10,863 bases of DNA, from assembly GCA_031550205.1 (NCBI GenBank), contig JAVBOV010000054.1, positions 1-10,863 of the forward strand, written 5' to 3'. The position numbers and the translations under genes were made by a program. Of this stretch, positions 1 through 7,317 are shown in pieces; within the stretch, counting starts at the first letter, position 1, and every line of letters begins with the position of its first letter. The notes under the pieces are model-generated. The model made no database searches, had not been told where the DNA came from, and worked only from the letters and a program-made list of their open reading frames with translations. Source of the stretch: JAVBOV01 sp031550205 (GTDB lineage: Bacteria; Pseudomonadota; Alphaproteobacteria; RF32; CAG-239).

Positions 1-427
1 TTCCTGATTCCACCACATGCGGAATCAAGCTCGGACAAGCGTGCCCTTTGCCGGTTTTTGAAGGATCGGAAAGCAAATATCCGTAACGGTCTTTAATAAG
101 CCTCATCGTGCTGGAGTTGGCATAAATATCCAAACTTTTTCCCGTCACCCGGTTAATCTCACGCAAATCATCAATCCCGTGCAAATGGTCGGCATGCTCG
201 TGCGTATAAAACACCGCATCAAGTTCCCTAATCTCGTGGTTTAACAATTGAATGCGCAAATCAGGAGAAGTGTCGATTAAAATTTTAGCGCCGTTATATT
301 CCACATAAGTTCCGGCTCTCATCCGAATATTTTTTGAATTATAAGGATCGCAAACTCCCCACCCGTCGGACAAAGAAGGAACCCCGGGCGCCGCACCTGA
401 ACCTAAGATAATAACCTTATTCTTCAT
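1..427 (-). CDS. MBL-fold metallo-hydrolase, PhnP/phosphodiesterase-like (partial, N-terminal 142 residues)
   Basis: The reading frame begins at the ATG at 427-425 and runs off the left edge, so only the N-terminus is visible. It starts MKNKVIILGSGAAPGVPS and contains the metallo-beta-lactamase zinc motif HEHADH at residues 76-81, followed by LHGIDDLREI. The early GSGAAPGVP loop, WGVCDP and SKNIRMR segments match the cytoplasmic MBL hydrolase that commonly follows tatD in alphaproteobacteria. Its relatives include PhnP-type phosphoribosyl cyclic phosphodiesterases, but the true substrate of this neighbour family is not settled and I do not assign one. The ATG overlaps the TGA of the upstream tatD gene by four bases (ATGA), indicating coupled translation as the last visible gene of the operon. 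The second half, with the remaining metal ligands, lies outside the window, so integrity cannot be judged. Confidence 0.9.
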   Translation of the reverse strand, partial: MKNKVIILGSGAAPGVPSLSDGWGVCDPYNSKNIRMRAGTYVEYNGAKILIDTSPDLRIQLLNHEIRELDAVFYTHEHADHLHGIDDLREINRVTGKSLDIYANSSTMRLIKDRYGYLLSDPSKTGKGHACPSLIPHVVESG

Positions 428-1212
428 ACCCGCTTCTTTCCCTTATCCGCCCTTCTGAACAAAGTGCAAAAATTATCCGTGGTAATTTTGGCCAGCTCCG
501 GCACGGTCAAATCCTTAATCGCTGCCAGGCGCTCCGCCACATAAAACACAAAGGCCGGTTCGTTTCTGCGGCCGCGTTTAGGCACCGGCGCCAAAAACGG
601 CGCATCGGTCTCAATCAAAAGACGCTCGTTTGGAATCTTGGCAAAAATCTCTCGAAGCTCATTAGACTTATTAAACGTAATAATGCCTGAGGCTGATATA
701 TAAAACCCAATCTTCAAAGCAAAATCCGCCAGTTTTTTAGAAGAGGAAAAGCAATGAACCACACCCGTAAACGGCTTAATCTTATATTGCTCGCCCATAA
801 TCTTAATCAAATCATCATCGGCATCCCTGGCGTGCAGAATAATCGGCAGCCCGGTTTCCTGCGCCGCTTTAATGTGCTCAATAAACAAACGAATTTGGTC
901 TTCTTTGGCAGAATAGTTATAATAATAATCCAAACCGGTCTCGCCGATAGCCACAATTTTTTTGTTGTCAAGCTTTTCCATAATGTCTTTGGCCGTAATA
1001 TGCTTATATTTGGACGCATTATGCGGATGCACGCCCACCGCCGTAAAAATATACGGATATTTTTTAGAAATCTCCAATTGCTCTTCCATCTCGTCAATGT
1101 TGTTGCCGACATTAAGCATCAAATTAACGCCGCGCTCATGAGCTCTCTCCAACATTTCCTCAAAATCGCTGAAATCTTTCATATCCAAATGACAATGACT
1201 ATCAACCAACAT
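424..1212 (-). CDS. tatD: TatD family metal-dependent hydrolase (DNase)
   Basis: The 262-residue protein is a full-length TatD family TIM-barrel hydrolase. Visible metal-site elements are the N-terminal H-x-H at residues 6-8 (DSHCHLD), GVHPH at 60-64, the catalytic glutamate in GETGLDYY (E91), LHARD with H127, VVHCF with H153, and ETDAPFLAP with D203. The C-terminal RRNEPAFV segment is also typical. Characterised relatives are Mg-dependent 3'-5' DNA exonucleases or cytoplasmic deoxyribonucleases linked to DNA repair and quality control; the physiological substrate here is not shown by sequence. The gene lies six bases after the holB stop and overlaps the next gene by four bases. The start MLVDSHCHLD is the family's usual N-terminus and is preceded by a purine-rich GAGAAGAG stretch. 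Confidence 0.95.
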   Translation of the reverse strand: MLVDSHCHLDMKDFSDFEEMLERAHERGVNLMLNVGNNIDEMEEQLEISKKYPYIFTAVGVHPHNASKYKHITAKDIMEKLDNKKIVAIGETGLDYYYNYSAKEDQIRLFIEHIKAAQETGLPIILHARDADDDLIKIMGEQYKIKPFTGVVHCFSSSKKLADFALKIGFYISASGIITFNKSNELREIFAKIPNERLLIETDAPFLAPVPKRGRRNEPAFVFYVAERLAAIKDLTVPELAKITTDNFCTLFRRADKGKKRV

Positions 1213-1218
1213 CTCTTC

Positions 1219-2208
1219 TCACACCCTCGCAATAGAATTAATTACATTAAACAACGCCTGTTTCTTATCCATATTCAAGCGCAAAGTATCATCAAAAACA
1301 CACAAGGCCTGCTCCCAGACCGACGCCGTTTCTTCGGGCTTGCCGGTTTTTTTCATCTTCTCATTCAAAGCCTTCAAAGCAAGCTCCTGAGTCAGAGCAT
1401 AAAGTTCTTCATCTTTAGCGGCCTCATCGCACAAATTAAATAATTCGGCCAGCTTAAAATTGCCGCCTGCCTCAATAATCTTATTAAGCTTATCATAATT
1501 CTCCAGAGCAGAATTATCAATATAATTCAAAGCTTTACCGATACTTCCTCCGCAAAGCTTAACCACTTTTTTAATATCTGCTTCAGATGTCTCCGGCCGA
1601 TAACGGCGAATAAGGCTTGCCACCTCACCGTCTTCTAAAGGTTTCAAGTTCAGCTTCGCGCAGCGCGAGCGAATGGTCGGCAACAACTTTTCAGGGTTAT
1701 GAGAAATCAAAAGCATCACAGTCTTATAAGGCGGCTCTTCCAATATCTTCAAAAGCGCGTTGGCAGAACTGCCGTTCATATCGTCAATGCTGTCAATCAA
1801 CACCACGCGGTAACCGTCATTTGAGGCTTTTTTGGAAAGAAAATCGCCGATTGCGCGCACTTCGTCAACCTTAATAAAACTTGAGCGTTTCAAATCTCCC
1901 AAATCGGCAATATTACTGCCTTCTTTAATAGCCTTAATAATCTTTCTCTTATCCGTTTCCGTATAATCGCGTTCAATAACCTTCATATCCGGATGCGCAT
2001 TGCGGGCAACCAGTTTGCCGTCGTCTTTTAGCAAAAAACGAGCAAATTTATAAGCAAAAGTTGCCTTGCCGATGCCTTTTAAACCCGAAATTAACCACGA
2101 ACTGTGCAAAGAGTTTTTATCAAACGCAGCTTGCAGAAAATCTTCTTCTGTCTTGTGCCCAAGAAGATACGAATTTGACCTTGGCGATAAAAGACTACCT
2201 TCTTCCAT
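1219..2208 (-). CDS. holB: DNA polymerase III subunit delta' (clamp loader)
   Basis: This 329-residue protein is the delta-prime subunit of the replicative clamp loader, which with delta and tau/gamma loads the beta sliding clamp onto DNA. Counting from my chosen start, the P-loop-like GLKGIGKAT is at residues 42-50, KVDEVRAIG at 113-121, the B site LIDSIDDMN at 137-145, NALLKILEEPP at 150-160, and the SRC motif in TIRSRC at 178-183. The four zinc-binding cysteines of E. coli-type delta' are missing, as is usual in alphaproteobacteria. The frame stays open upstream to an ATG at 2259, but that adds 17 residues (MRRKCLTIIWQEV...) with no resemblance to the family and deeper overlap with tmk. 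I therefore prefer the ATG at 2208-2206, which overlaps the end of tmk by 14 bases. The C-terminal domain is divergent, as expected for HolB. Confidence 0.93.
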   Translation of the reverse strand: MEEGSLLSPRSNSYLLGHKTEEDFLQAAFDKNSLHSSWLISGLKGIGKATFAYKFARFLLKDDGKLVARNAHPDMKVIERDYTETDKRKIIKAIKEGSNIADLGDLKRSSFIKVDEVRAIGDFLSKKASNDGYRVVLIDSIDDMNGSSANALLKILEEPPYKTVMLLISHNPEKLLPTIRSRCAKLNLKPLEDGEVASLIRRYRPETSEADIKKVVKLCGGSIGKALNYIDNSALENYDKLNKIIEAGGNFKLAELFNLCDEAAKDEELYALTQELALKALNEKMKKTGKPEETASVWEQALCVFDDTLRLNMDKKQALFNVINSIARV

Positions 2209-2872
2209 TTTGCGTATCAAAACCTCTTGCCATATTATTGTTAAACATTTTCTTCTCAACCGCCTTCACAACATCCTTGTGCAAAGCCTCAATGCTCTTA
2301 TTGGCGTCCAAAACCACAAAACGCTCAGGCTCTGCGGCTGCAATCTCCAAAAACCCCTGGCGCAGGTTGTTGTGAAACTCCAAATCTCTTTGCTCAAATC
2401 TAATTTCTTTGTTTTCTTCGCGCATTGAACGCCTTAAACCAATCTTTGGGTCAATATCCAAAACAACCGTCAAATCAGGCTTAAACTTTCCGGCCACAAT
2501 CTTATATAAGCCTTCCAAAACCTGCTTAGGAACTCTCTTATCATACCCGTAATATTGGTAAGCCATGGTGGAATCTGCAAACCTGTCTGAAAGCACCCAC
2601 TTGCCCTCTTCCAAAGCCGGCAAAATCTTCTGGCGCAAATGCTCTCTTCTGTCGGCATAATATAAAAGAGCTTCCGAAATCGGGTCAAATTTATCAACAT
2701 CGCCAACCAGCAGAAGCTTCCTGATTTCTTTGCCGACCTCGGTACCGCCAGGCTCTCTGGTTTGCACCACCGAAATGTTTTTAGAGGCAAGATATTCGCT
2801 CAAAAGTTTAATCTGGGTGGTTTTACCCGTTCCCTCTCCGCCTTCAAATGTAATAAATCTGCCTTTAGCCAT
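2195..2872 (-). CDS. tmk: Thymidylate kinase (dTMP kinase)
   Basis: The enzyme phosphorylates dTMP to dTDP using ATP, an essential step in dTTP synthesis for DNA replication. The 225 residues show the P-loop GGEGTGKTT at 11-19, the dTMP-binding TREPGGTEVG at 38-47, DRFADSTMAYQ at 97-107, and a LID-region arginine/glutamate segment at 151-165 (REENKEIRFEQRDLE). The family is usually about 205-215 residues; the extra residues are a basic C-terminal tail (MARGFDTQNGRR) that overlaps the holB start. The ATG follows the TAA of the carboxypeptidase gene directly (TAAATG), with a GGGGCG stretch just upstream as a likely ribosome binding site. The tmk-holB pair is a classic replication arrangement. 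Confidence 0.96.
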   Translation of the reverse strand: MAKGRFITFEGGEGTGKTTQIKLLSEYLASKNISVVQTREPGGTEVGKEIRKLLLVGDVDKFDPISEALLYYADRREHLRQKILPALEEGKWVLSDRFADSTMAYQYYGYDKRVPKQVLEGLYKIVAGKFKPDLTVVLDIDPKIGLRRSMREENKEIRFEQRDLEFHNNLRQGFLEIAAAEPERFVVLDANKSIEALHKDVVKAVEKKMFNNNMARGFDTQNGRR

Positions 2873-4006
2873 TTAGTTCGCCCCAAATAAAATATAAGAA
2901 ATATTCGCACTCATTCTGCCAAACATTCCAAGCTTTTCCACGTCTCTGTCTGCCACCAAATCAGTCTCAATCACTCTTCCCTGCGGCAGTTCAACCCGAA
3001 CCAAACCAAGCTTATCTCCTTTTTTAACCGGCGCCTTAATTGGCTTTTCATATACCGCCGTCATCTTCACCGCTGAAGCCTTTGCTCTTTCCACTGTGGC
3101 AACAATATCATCGGCAAGCAGCAAATTAACCTCTTTTTCCTCACCCATAAACACCGGAACGGTTGCCACTTTAGTACCTGCTTTAAGCATGGTATAATTG
3201 TCAAATTCTCTAAAGCCCCAACCCATAACCTTTGAAGATTCCTCTCCGCGCTCCTTGTTAGATTCCATTCCGGTCATCACCAAAATCAATCGGCGGTTGC
3301 CTTTTTTGGCAGAAGCCGTAAGCGAAAACCCCGCCTCCTCGGTGTGTCCGGTTTTCAAACCGTCGGCATTGGCCATTGAATACAAAAGCGGGTTACGGTT
3401 GCCCTGCTTAATGCCGTTATATGTGAAAGATGTTTCTGAAAACAAATGATAATATTCCGGAAATCTTTCAATAATAATCTTTGAAAGCTTGGCCAAATCT
3501 TCAACACTCATCTTATGGTCAGGGTGCGGCAAGCCTGTAGCGTTGGCAAAGTGCGAATTAAAAAGACCTAGCTTTTTAGCTTCCTTGTTCATCTCTTCGG
3601 CAAAGTTTTCTTCACTTCCGGCCAGGTTTTCGGCTGCCGCAATACAAGCATCATTGCCCGATTGAATGATAATTCCCTTAATCAAATCATCAACCTTAAC
3701 GTTGGAATTAATCTTCAAAAACATGGTGGAACCGCCCGATGCCGCTCCGCCTTTGCGCCAGGCATTTTCGCTCACCGAAAATTCATCGTCAAAAGAAACC
3801 GCTCCGGTTTTAAGCTTATCAAACAGCATATAAACGGTCATCAACTTGCTCATGGAAGCCGGCGGCACCGGCTTTTCGTGGTCTTTAGCCATCAAACATT
3901 CGCCGGTTGTAAAGTCCATCAACACCACGTTTCTTGCCGTTGTCTCAATCGCAAACGCCTTGCCGGCCAGCAAGCTTAAACACAAACCAAATATTGCTTT
4001 TTTCAT
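2873..4006 (-). CDS. dac: D-alanyl-D-alanine carboxypeptidase, PBP5/DacA type
   Basis: This 377-residue penicillin-binding protein of peptidase family S11 removes the terminal D-alanine from peptidoglycan pentapeptides in the periplasm. A Sec signal peptide is visible at residues 1-19 (MKKAIFGLCLSLLAGKAFA) with probable cleavage after AFA. The catalytic triad of motifs is complete: SMSK at 51-54 (nucleophile S51), SGN at 116-118, and KTG at 218-220. After the catalytic domain comes the beta-rich PBP5 C-terminal domain (about 265-350), then a short C-terminal segment (DVEKLGMFGRM...) that could form the amphipathic membrane anchor of this family. Length is normal. Which paralogue (dacA, dacC or dacD) it equals cannot be decided. 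An AAGGAAC stretch lies in the 30-base gap after rlpA. Grouping with mltB and rlpA supports a role in wall remodelling. Confidence 0.95.
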   Translation of the reverse strand: MKKAIFGLCLSLLAGKAFAIETTARNVVLMDFTTGECLMAKDHEKPVPPASMSKLMTVYMLFDKLKTGAVSFDDEFSVSENAWRKGGAASGGSTMFLKINSNVKVDDLIKGIIIQSGNDACIAAAENLAGSEENFAEEMNKEAKKLGLFNSHFANATGLPHPDHKMSVEDLAKLSKIIIERFPEYYHLFSETSFTYNGIKQGNRNPLLYSMANADGLKTGHTEEAGFSLTASAKKGNRRLILVMTGMESNKERGEESSKVMGWGFREFDNYTMLKAGTKVATVPVFMGEEKEVNLLLADDIVATVERAKASAVKMTAVYEKPIKAPVKKGDKLGLVRVELPQGRVIETDLVADRDVEKLGMFGRMSANISYILFGAN

Positions 4007-4036
4007 TTTACCTGTAGTTCCTTCTTATTAATCTGA

Positions 4037-4873
4037 TCAATCATGAATAATTTTTGCATTATAAACGCCAAAGCTCTTCACTTTGGCCAAAGCCACCTGG
4101 GCTTCTTCCATATGAGTATACGGCCCGAGCCTCACCCTGTAAAACTTGTTGCCGTCAACGCTGGCGCTTGCCACCTGAGACTTGCCAACAGACTGCAGCT
4201 GGTCGCTCAAACCCTGCGCAGATTCCTTCTGTGTAAACGCTCCGGCCTGCACAAAAATATTGCCGTTCATGGTGTTTTGGCCGGCTCCGATTAAATATCT
4301 GCGCTCAGATTCATCAATGCCCGCTCCGGAGGAAGCATAGGCTGTCTTGGTTGTTTCAACCGGCTCGCCCAAAAGTGCAGCTTTAAGTTCGCGGCTTTCT
4401 TTTTCCAAAATATCCACCCTGACCTTGGCCGTGCCTTTTTCCTGAAAGCCCAAAAGCTGAGATCCGCGTTTGGAAATATCAATAATGCGGTTTTTGGCAA
4501 AAGGCCCGCGGTCATTAACCCTTAAAACCAAAGAGCGTCCGTTTTCCAAATTTGTAACCTTAACAATTGAAGGCAGAGGCAGCGTGCGGTGCGCAGCGGT
4601 TAAGGTGTTCATGTCATAATCTTCGCCGTTGGCGGTCTTTTTGGCATGAAAATCTTTGCCATACCAGGAGGCAATGCCCGTTTCGGAATAGCTGTAATTT
4701 TCTTCCGGCTCATAATATTGCCCCAAAACCTTATACGGCTTGCCGACCTTATACGTTCCGCCGGTGCCCTTAATCGCCGCCGCCTGTGAATATGGCGATG
4801 CAGTCGGATCAACTGTGGTTGTACACCCGGCAAGCAGCATCACGGAAATAAATACTGTTTTTTTCAAGTTCAT
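4037..4873 (-). CDS. rlpA: RlpA-family septal lytic transglycosylase, lipoprotein with SPOR domain
   Basis: The 278-residue product begins MNLKKTVFISVMLLAGC, a lipoprotein signal with lipobox LAGC and lipidated cysteine C17. Residues about 66-156 form the double-psi beta-barrel of RlpA, with GIASWYG, the AHRTLP segment (H95) and VNDRGPF containing D121. Residues about 205-275 are a SPOR domain (FVQAGAFTQKESA...FYRVRLGPY), which in known proteins binds denuded glycan strands at the division septum. Characterised RlpA proteins cleave glycan strands lacking stem peptides, which fits the neighbouring carboxypeptidase and MltB. A TTG five codons upstream (4888) is in frame, but the ATG at 4873 has GAGGAA at a suitable distance and gives a normal lipoprotein signal. 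The linker between the two domains is low in complexity. Outer-membrane attachment is inferred. Confidence 0.93.
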   Translation of the reverse strand: MNLKKTVFISVMLLAGCTTTVDPTASPYSQAAAIKGTGGTYKVGKPYKVLGQYYEPEENYSYSETGIASWYGKDFHAKKTANGEDYDMNTLTAAHRTLPLPSIVKVTNLENGRSLVLRVNDRGPFAKNRIIDISKRGSQLLGFQEKGTAKVRVDILEKESRELKAALLGEPVETTKTAYASSGAGIDESERRYLIGAGQNTMNGNIFVQAGAFTQKESAQGLSDQLQSVGKSQVASASVDGNKFYRVRLGPYTHMEEAQVALAKVKSFGVYNAKIIHD

Positions 4874-4925
4874 TCGCAGTTTCCTCAAAAATTTTCACCT
4901 ATTGTATAAAAAAGCAATCTCTTTG

Positions 4926-6203
4926 TCACCTATTTTCTATACTTATGCGGTTGTACTTATGCGGCTGAACCGGCACGGAAAACCCAACATCCGGATCATA
5001 ATTATTAATTTTCTCCAAAATCCTGAAATCCGGATAGCCGTCTTGAGGCATCAAAGCCTCTTTCTGCACCTTTTTCAGTGCTTCTTTGGTTTTGGCTCCA
5101 AGCTTGCCGTCTTCTTCCAGCTTTTCACCAAAAAATTTATTAATAAACGACTGCACCTTCACCACATCTTCACTCTTCAAACGCTGAGAAGATTGTGGTC
5201 TAAGCGGCTTATAAGGCTTATCTGATTGAATATAATCCGCCAGCATGCCCACGGCCAGAGCATAATTTTCCGACCGATTCCAAACCATAATTTTCCTAAA
5301 ATTGTTCAAAACCAGATAAGCGGCCTCGTTCCTGCCCTCGGGCACAATCACCGCCGCCATCATATCTCCTTTTATCGGCAATGGGTTGTTCTTAAGCGTT
5401 CTCACTCCAAGCTTGCTCCACTCTGCAACCGTTTTCAAATTGCCGCGGCTGGCCTCGGAATAATCAAAATTCCATGGCAGAGAAACCGCCATGCCCCAGC
5501 CGCTGCTCTTTTCCCAGCCGATTTTGGTAAGATAATTTGAAGCCGAAGCCGAAGCATCATGAAAAGAGTGCCAAATATCGATTTTTCCGTCCTTATCAAA
5601 GTCCACGGCATATGCGTTGAAAGTTGAAGGCATAAACTGAAAATGCCCCATGGCTCCGGCCCATGACCCCTGCATTTGCTCTTGTTCAATGCCATATTTA
5701 TCTATAATTTTTAAAGCCTGATAAAGCTCTTCCTTAAAGAAGTTTGAGCGTCTTTGGTCATAACTCAGCATCACCAAAGCGTCCACCACTTCAAACTTGC
5801 CGAAATCCTCTCCGAAGTTGGTCTCAATTCCCCAAAATGCCACAATATATGCAAACTGCACACCATATTGCTTTTCCATATCCTTAAACAGCGGATAAAG
5901 CTTTTTATATTTGGCTCGCCCGTCAAGCACCCTTTTCTTGGTCACCACACGGTTAACATAATCGGTTGAACTTAAAACAAACTCGGCCTGCTTGCGGTCA
6001 ATTGCCACCACTTCCGGTTTTTCCTTATAATAGTTTTTGGCAAAAACCTTCTCCGCAGTTGACTTGGAAATGCCGCGCTTAACCATGTCTTTTTTCAAAG
6101 ACTTAACAAAACTCGCATATTCCTTGGGAACAGACTGCTGGTCCTCTGAAGAACCGGCGCAGCCAGTTAGCGCCAAAACCAAATAAACAACCAAAAACCG
6201 CAT
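4926..6203 (-). CDS. mltB: Membrane-bound lytic murein transglycosylase B family lipoprotein
   Basis: The 425-residue protein has a lipoprotein signal (lipobox LTGC, C15). Its SLT_2/MltB catalytic domain covers roughly residues 25-330, with the catalytic glutamate in FWGIETNFG (E127), AMGHFQFMPSTF at 184-195, and the EF-hand-like DFDKDGKIDIW at 201-211 that binds calcium in E. coli MltB. A C-terminal peptidoglycan-binding domain follows at about 343-400 (EDGKLGAKTKEALKKVQ). Enzymes of this family cleave the MurNAc-GlcNAc bond to give 1,6-anhydro-muropeptides. The architecture matches the alphaproteobacterial MltB family with a C-terminal PG_binding_1 domain. Its ATG overlaps the preceding nitroreductase stop by one base (TAATG), so the two genes are translationally linked. 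The 52-base gap to rlpA has no terminator. Confidence 0.94.
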   Translation of the reverse strand: MRFLVVYLVLALTGCAGSSEDQQSVPKEYASFVKSLKKDMVKRGISKSTAEKVFAKNYYKEKPEVVAIDRKQAEFVLSSTDYVNRVVTKKRVLDGRAKYKKLYPLFKDMEKQYGVQFAYIVAFWGIETNFGEDFGKFEVVDALVMLSYDQRRSNFFKEELYQALKIIDKYGIEQEQMQGSWAGAMGHFQFMPSTFNAYAVDFDKDGKIDIWHSFHDASASASNYLTKIGWEKSSGWGMAVSLPWNFDYSEASRGNLKTVAEWSKLGVRTLKNNPLPIKGDMMAAVIVPEGRNEAAYLVLNNFRKIMVWNRSENYALAVGMLADYIQSDKPYKPLRPQSSQRLKSEDVVKVQSFINKFFGEKLEEDGKLGAKTKEALKKVQKEALMPQDGYPDFRILEKINNYDPDVGFSVPVQPHKYNRISIENR

Positions 6204-6853
6204 TATTTTACCAATTCAAAACCGACGGATTGCGCTATCAAAACCTCCTGATTGGCTTTTAGCTTCAAAGCTTTGGCCAAAGCCTTTTTATCTATGCTTG
6301 TTCTGCAAACCGTTGCCAAATCAAAAGATGATGCAAAAAGATACATATTTTCAACCACAAACCCGACATTAATCAACGCCATTTTTTTATCCTCGGCTTC
6401 GTTTTCAATTCCGCCGTATGTTGCCGCCATCACCACCGTTGCCGATGCATTATGCGCATATTCCTGCGTGCCTGCAAGCTTGGTAAAATCGCCTTTGTTA
6501 ACCAATATCAATTCATGCTTAAACGGCTCATAAAAATATATCCCTTCCTTCAAAATCACATAAAGAGAAATATTCTGCGTATTATGAGCGGAAGGAGCCG
6601 TGCGCTTTTTTTCCGCCTCGCGGTTAACGCCGTTGGCAGCCCATAACAAAGAAGCCAGTTGCTCTTTATTAAGCTTTTTAGAAGAATCAAAACTTTTAAC
6701 TGAATGGCGGTCTTTTAACGCCTGCAAAACCGTCTTACCCGTATCAAACTTCGGAGTCGGCAGAGCAAATATTTCTTTTTCAGCCTCATCAGCCTTAGCA
6801 AACGAACTTGCCGCAAACAGCAGCATAATCAGAACAAAAGCAAATTTTTTCAT
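6203..6853 (-). CDS. Exported nitroreductase-family protein (SagB/ThcOx-like)
   Basis: I place the start at the ATG at 6853-6851, giving 216 residues beginning MKKFAFVLIMLLFAASSFA, a clear Sec signal peptide, with GGGAGTGG just upstream as ribosome binding site. The frame is open further upstream, but those codons derive partly from a repeat element. The mature part is a single nitroreductase fold: DRHSVKSF at 48-55 (FMN phosphate-binding RxS), SLLWAANGVNRE at 68-79, KRTAPSAHNTQ at 83-93, and GFVVENMYLFASSFDLATV at 164-182. Similar signal-bearing proteins are annotated as SagB/ThcOx-type nitroreductases; substrate and redox partner are unknown. Export of an FMN enzyme is notable because the cofactor must be available in the periplasm or the folded protein exported some other way; no twin-arginine motif is visible. 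It is the first gene of the wall operon. Confidence 0.88.
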   Translation of the reverse strand: MKKFAFVLIMLLFAASSFAKADEAEKEIFALPTPKFDTGKTVLQALKDRHSVKSFDSSKKLNKEQLASLLWAANGVNREAEKKRTAPSAHNTQNISLYVILKEGIYFYEPFKHELILVNKGDFTKLAGTQEYAHNASATVVMAATYGGIENEAEDKKMALINVGFVVENMYLFASSFDLATVCRTSIDKKALAKALKLKANQEVLIAQSVGFELVK

Positions 6854-6908
6854 ATCCACTCCCATTATCTTTATCATGTTGAAACCGCAATTCATACTCC
6901 CGCCATAC

Positions 6909-6964
6909 CATTGCGAACACAGCAACCTGTCCGCCGTAGCTTCAGCGAAGGAGGAAGCAATCCA
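6909..6964. repeat. Intergenic palindromic repeat, CATTGCGAA...GAAGCAATCC type
   Basis: The segment begins CATTGCGAAC and ends GAAGCAATCC. Nested complementary pieces are visible: ATTGC (6910-6914) with GCAAT (6957-6961), TCCGCC with GGAGGA (one mismatch), and CTTC with GAAG around the loop AGC. The TTGCGA...GCAATCC ends resemble a type of dispersed intergenic palindrome that recurs in many bacterial genomes. It lies in the 5' region of the nitroreductase gene, so it would fold in that leader if transcribed. Copy number cannot be judged from one window. Confidence 0.6.
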
Positions 6965-7050
6965 CTCCGCCGCCGGCTTCCAAAAAAGTCTATCTAATAA
7001 TTAGTAATTTATAAAGAGTTTTTATTTATTATTAAGCTATATTTCTAAAA

Positions 7051-7056
7051 AAGGAG
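7051..7056 (+). promoter_or_regulatory. Ribosome binding site of the 44-residue membrane protein
   Basis: AAGGAG, eight bases before the ATG at 7065, is a near-consensus Shine-Dalgarno sequence and is the main reason for calling this short ORF. Confidence 0.75.
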
Positions 7057-7064
7057 ACTTGCTC

Positions 7065-7199
7065 ATGAAAACTTTTTTAATTATCATCATCATCTTAGGC
7101 GCCGCCATTTACTTCGGCCAGCCCGTATGGCAGGGCATGTTTAACAAAGCCGAAAGCAGATATTCTTCCAGCATTGACCAAAACAACGCCTTAAAATAG
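7065..7199 (+). CDS. Small single-span membrane protein, 44 residues
   Basis: The ORF reads MKTFLIIIIILGAAIYFGQP and continues VWQGMFNKAESRYSSSIDQNNALK. Residues about 4-17 are a strongly hydrophobic segment able to span the membrane or act as an uncleaved signal anchor; the remainder is polar and may face the periplasm. Support for a real gene comes from AAGGAG at 7051-7056, eight bases before the ATG, and a strong rho-independent terminator beginning two bases after the TAG. It is transcribed away from the nitroreductase operon. I do not recognise a family and assign no function. The overlapping minus-strand frame here lacks such signals. Confidence 0.72.
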   Translation: MKTFLIIIIILGAAIYFGQPVWQGMFNKAESRYSSSIDQNNALK

Positions 7200-7200
7200 A

Positions 7201-7225
7201 AAAAGCACCCTTTACGGGTGCTTTT
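7201..7225 (+). terminator. Rho-independent terminator after the small membrane protein gene
   Basis: AAAAGCACCC (7201-7210), loop TTTAC, GGGTGCTTTT (7216-7225) form a perfect ten-base stem ending in a T run. It begins two bases after the TAG at 7199. The symmetric A and T flanks make it potentially bidirectional. A second, weaker hairpin follows at 7240-7257 (AAGTGT, loop TTAC, ACACTTTT). Confidence 0.9.
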
Positions 7226-7317
7226 AGCTTTAGTGGCGGAAGTGTTTACACACTTTTCGAACTGATTATGCAACAGAGTTAACTGTTTTAGCCAATAAAA
7301 TATCAAAACTTCAAACA

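Noticed and set aside
754..1443. 229-residue plus-strand ORF opposite tatD and holB
   Set aside because: It spans the junction of two well-supported minus-strand genes, has no plausible ribosome binding site, and its composition (many H, I, L, N, F) is that of an antisense shadow.
4740..5225. 161-residue plus-strand ORF opposite rlpA and mltB
   Set aside because: It is antisense to two confident genes and resembles no family.
6854..6925. N-terminal extension of the nitroreductase (MLCSQWYGGS...)
   Set aside because: It is encoded partly by the edge of a palindromic repeat, and the internal ATG has a good ribosome binding site directly followed by a signal peptide.
7232..7263. tRNA-tail-like sequence (AGTGGCGGA ... 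TTCGAACT)
   Set aside because: The spacing differs from the real tRNA-Ser 3' end and the T stem does not pair; probably chance.
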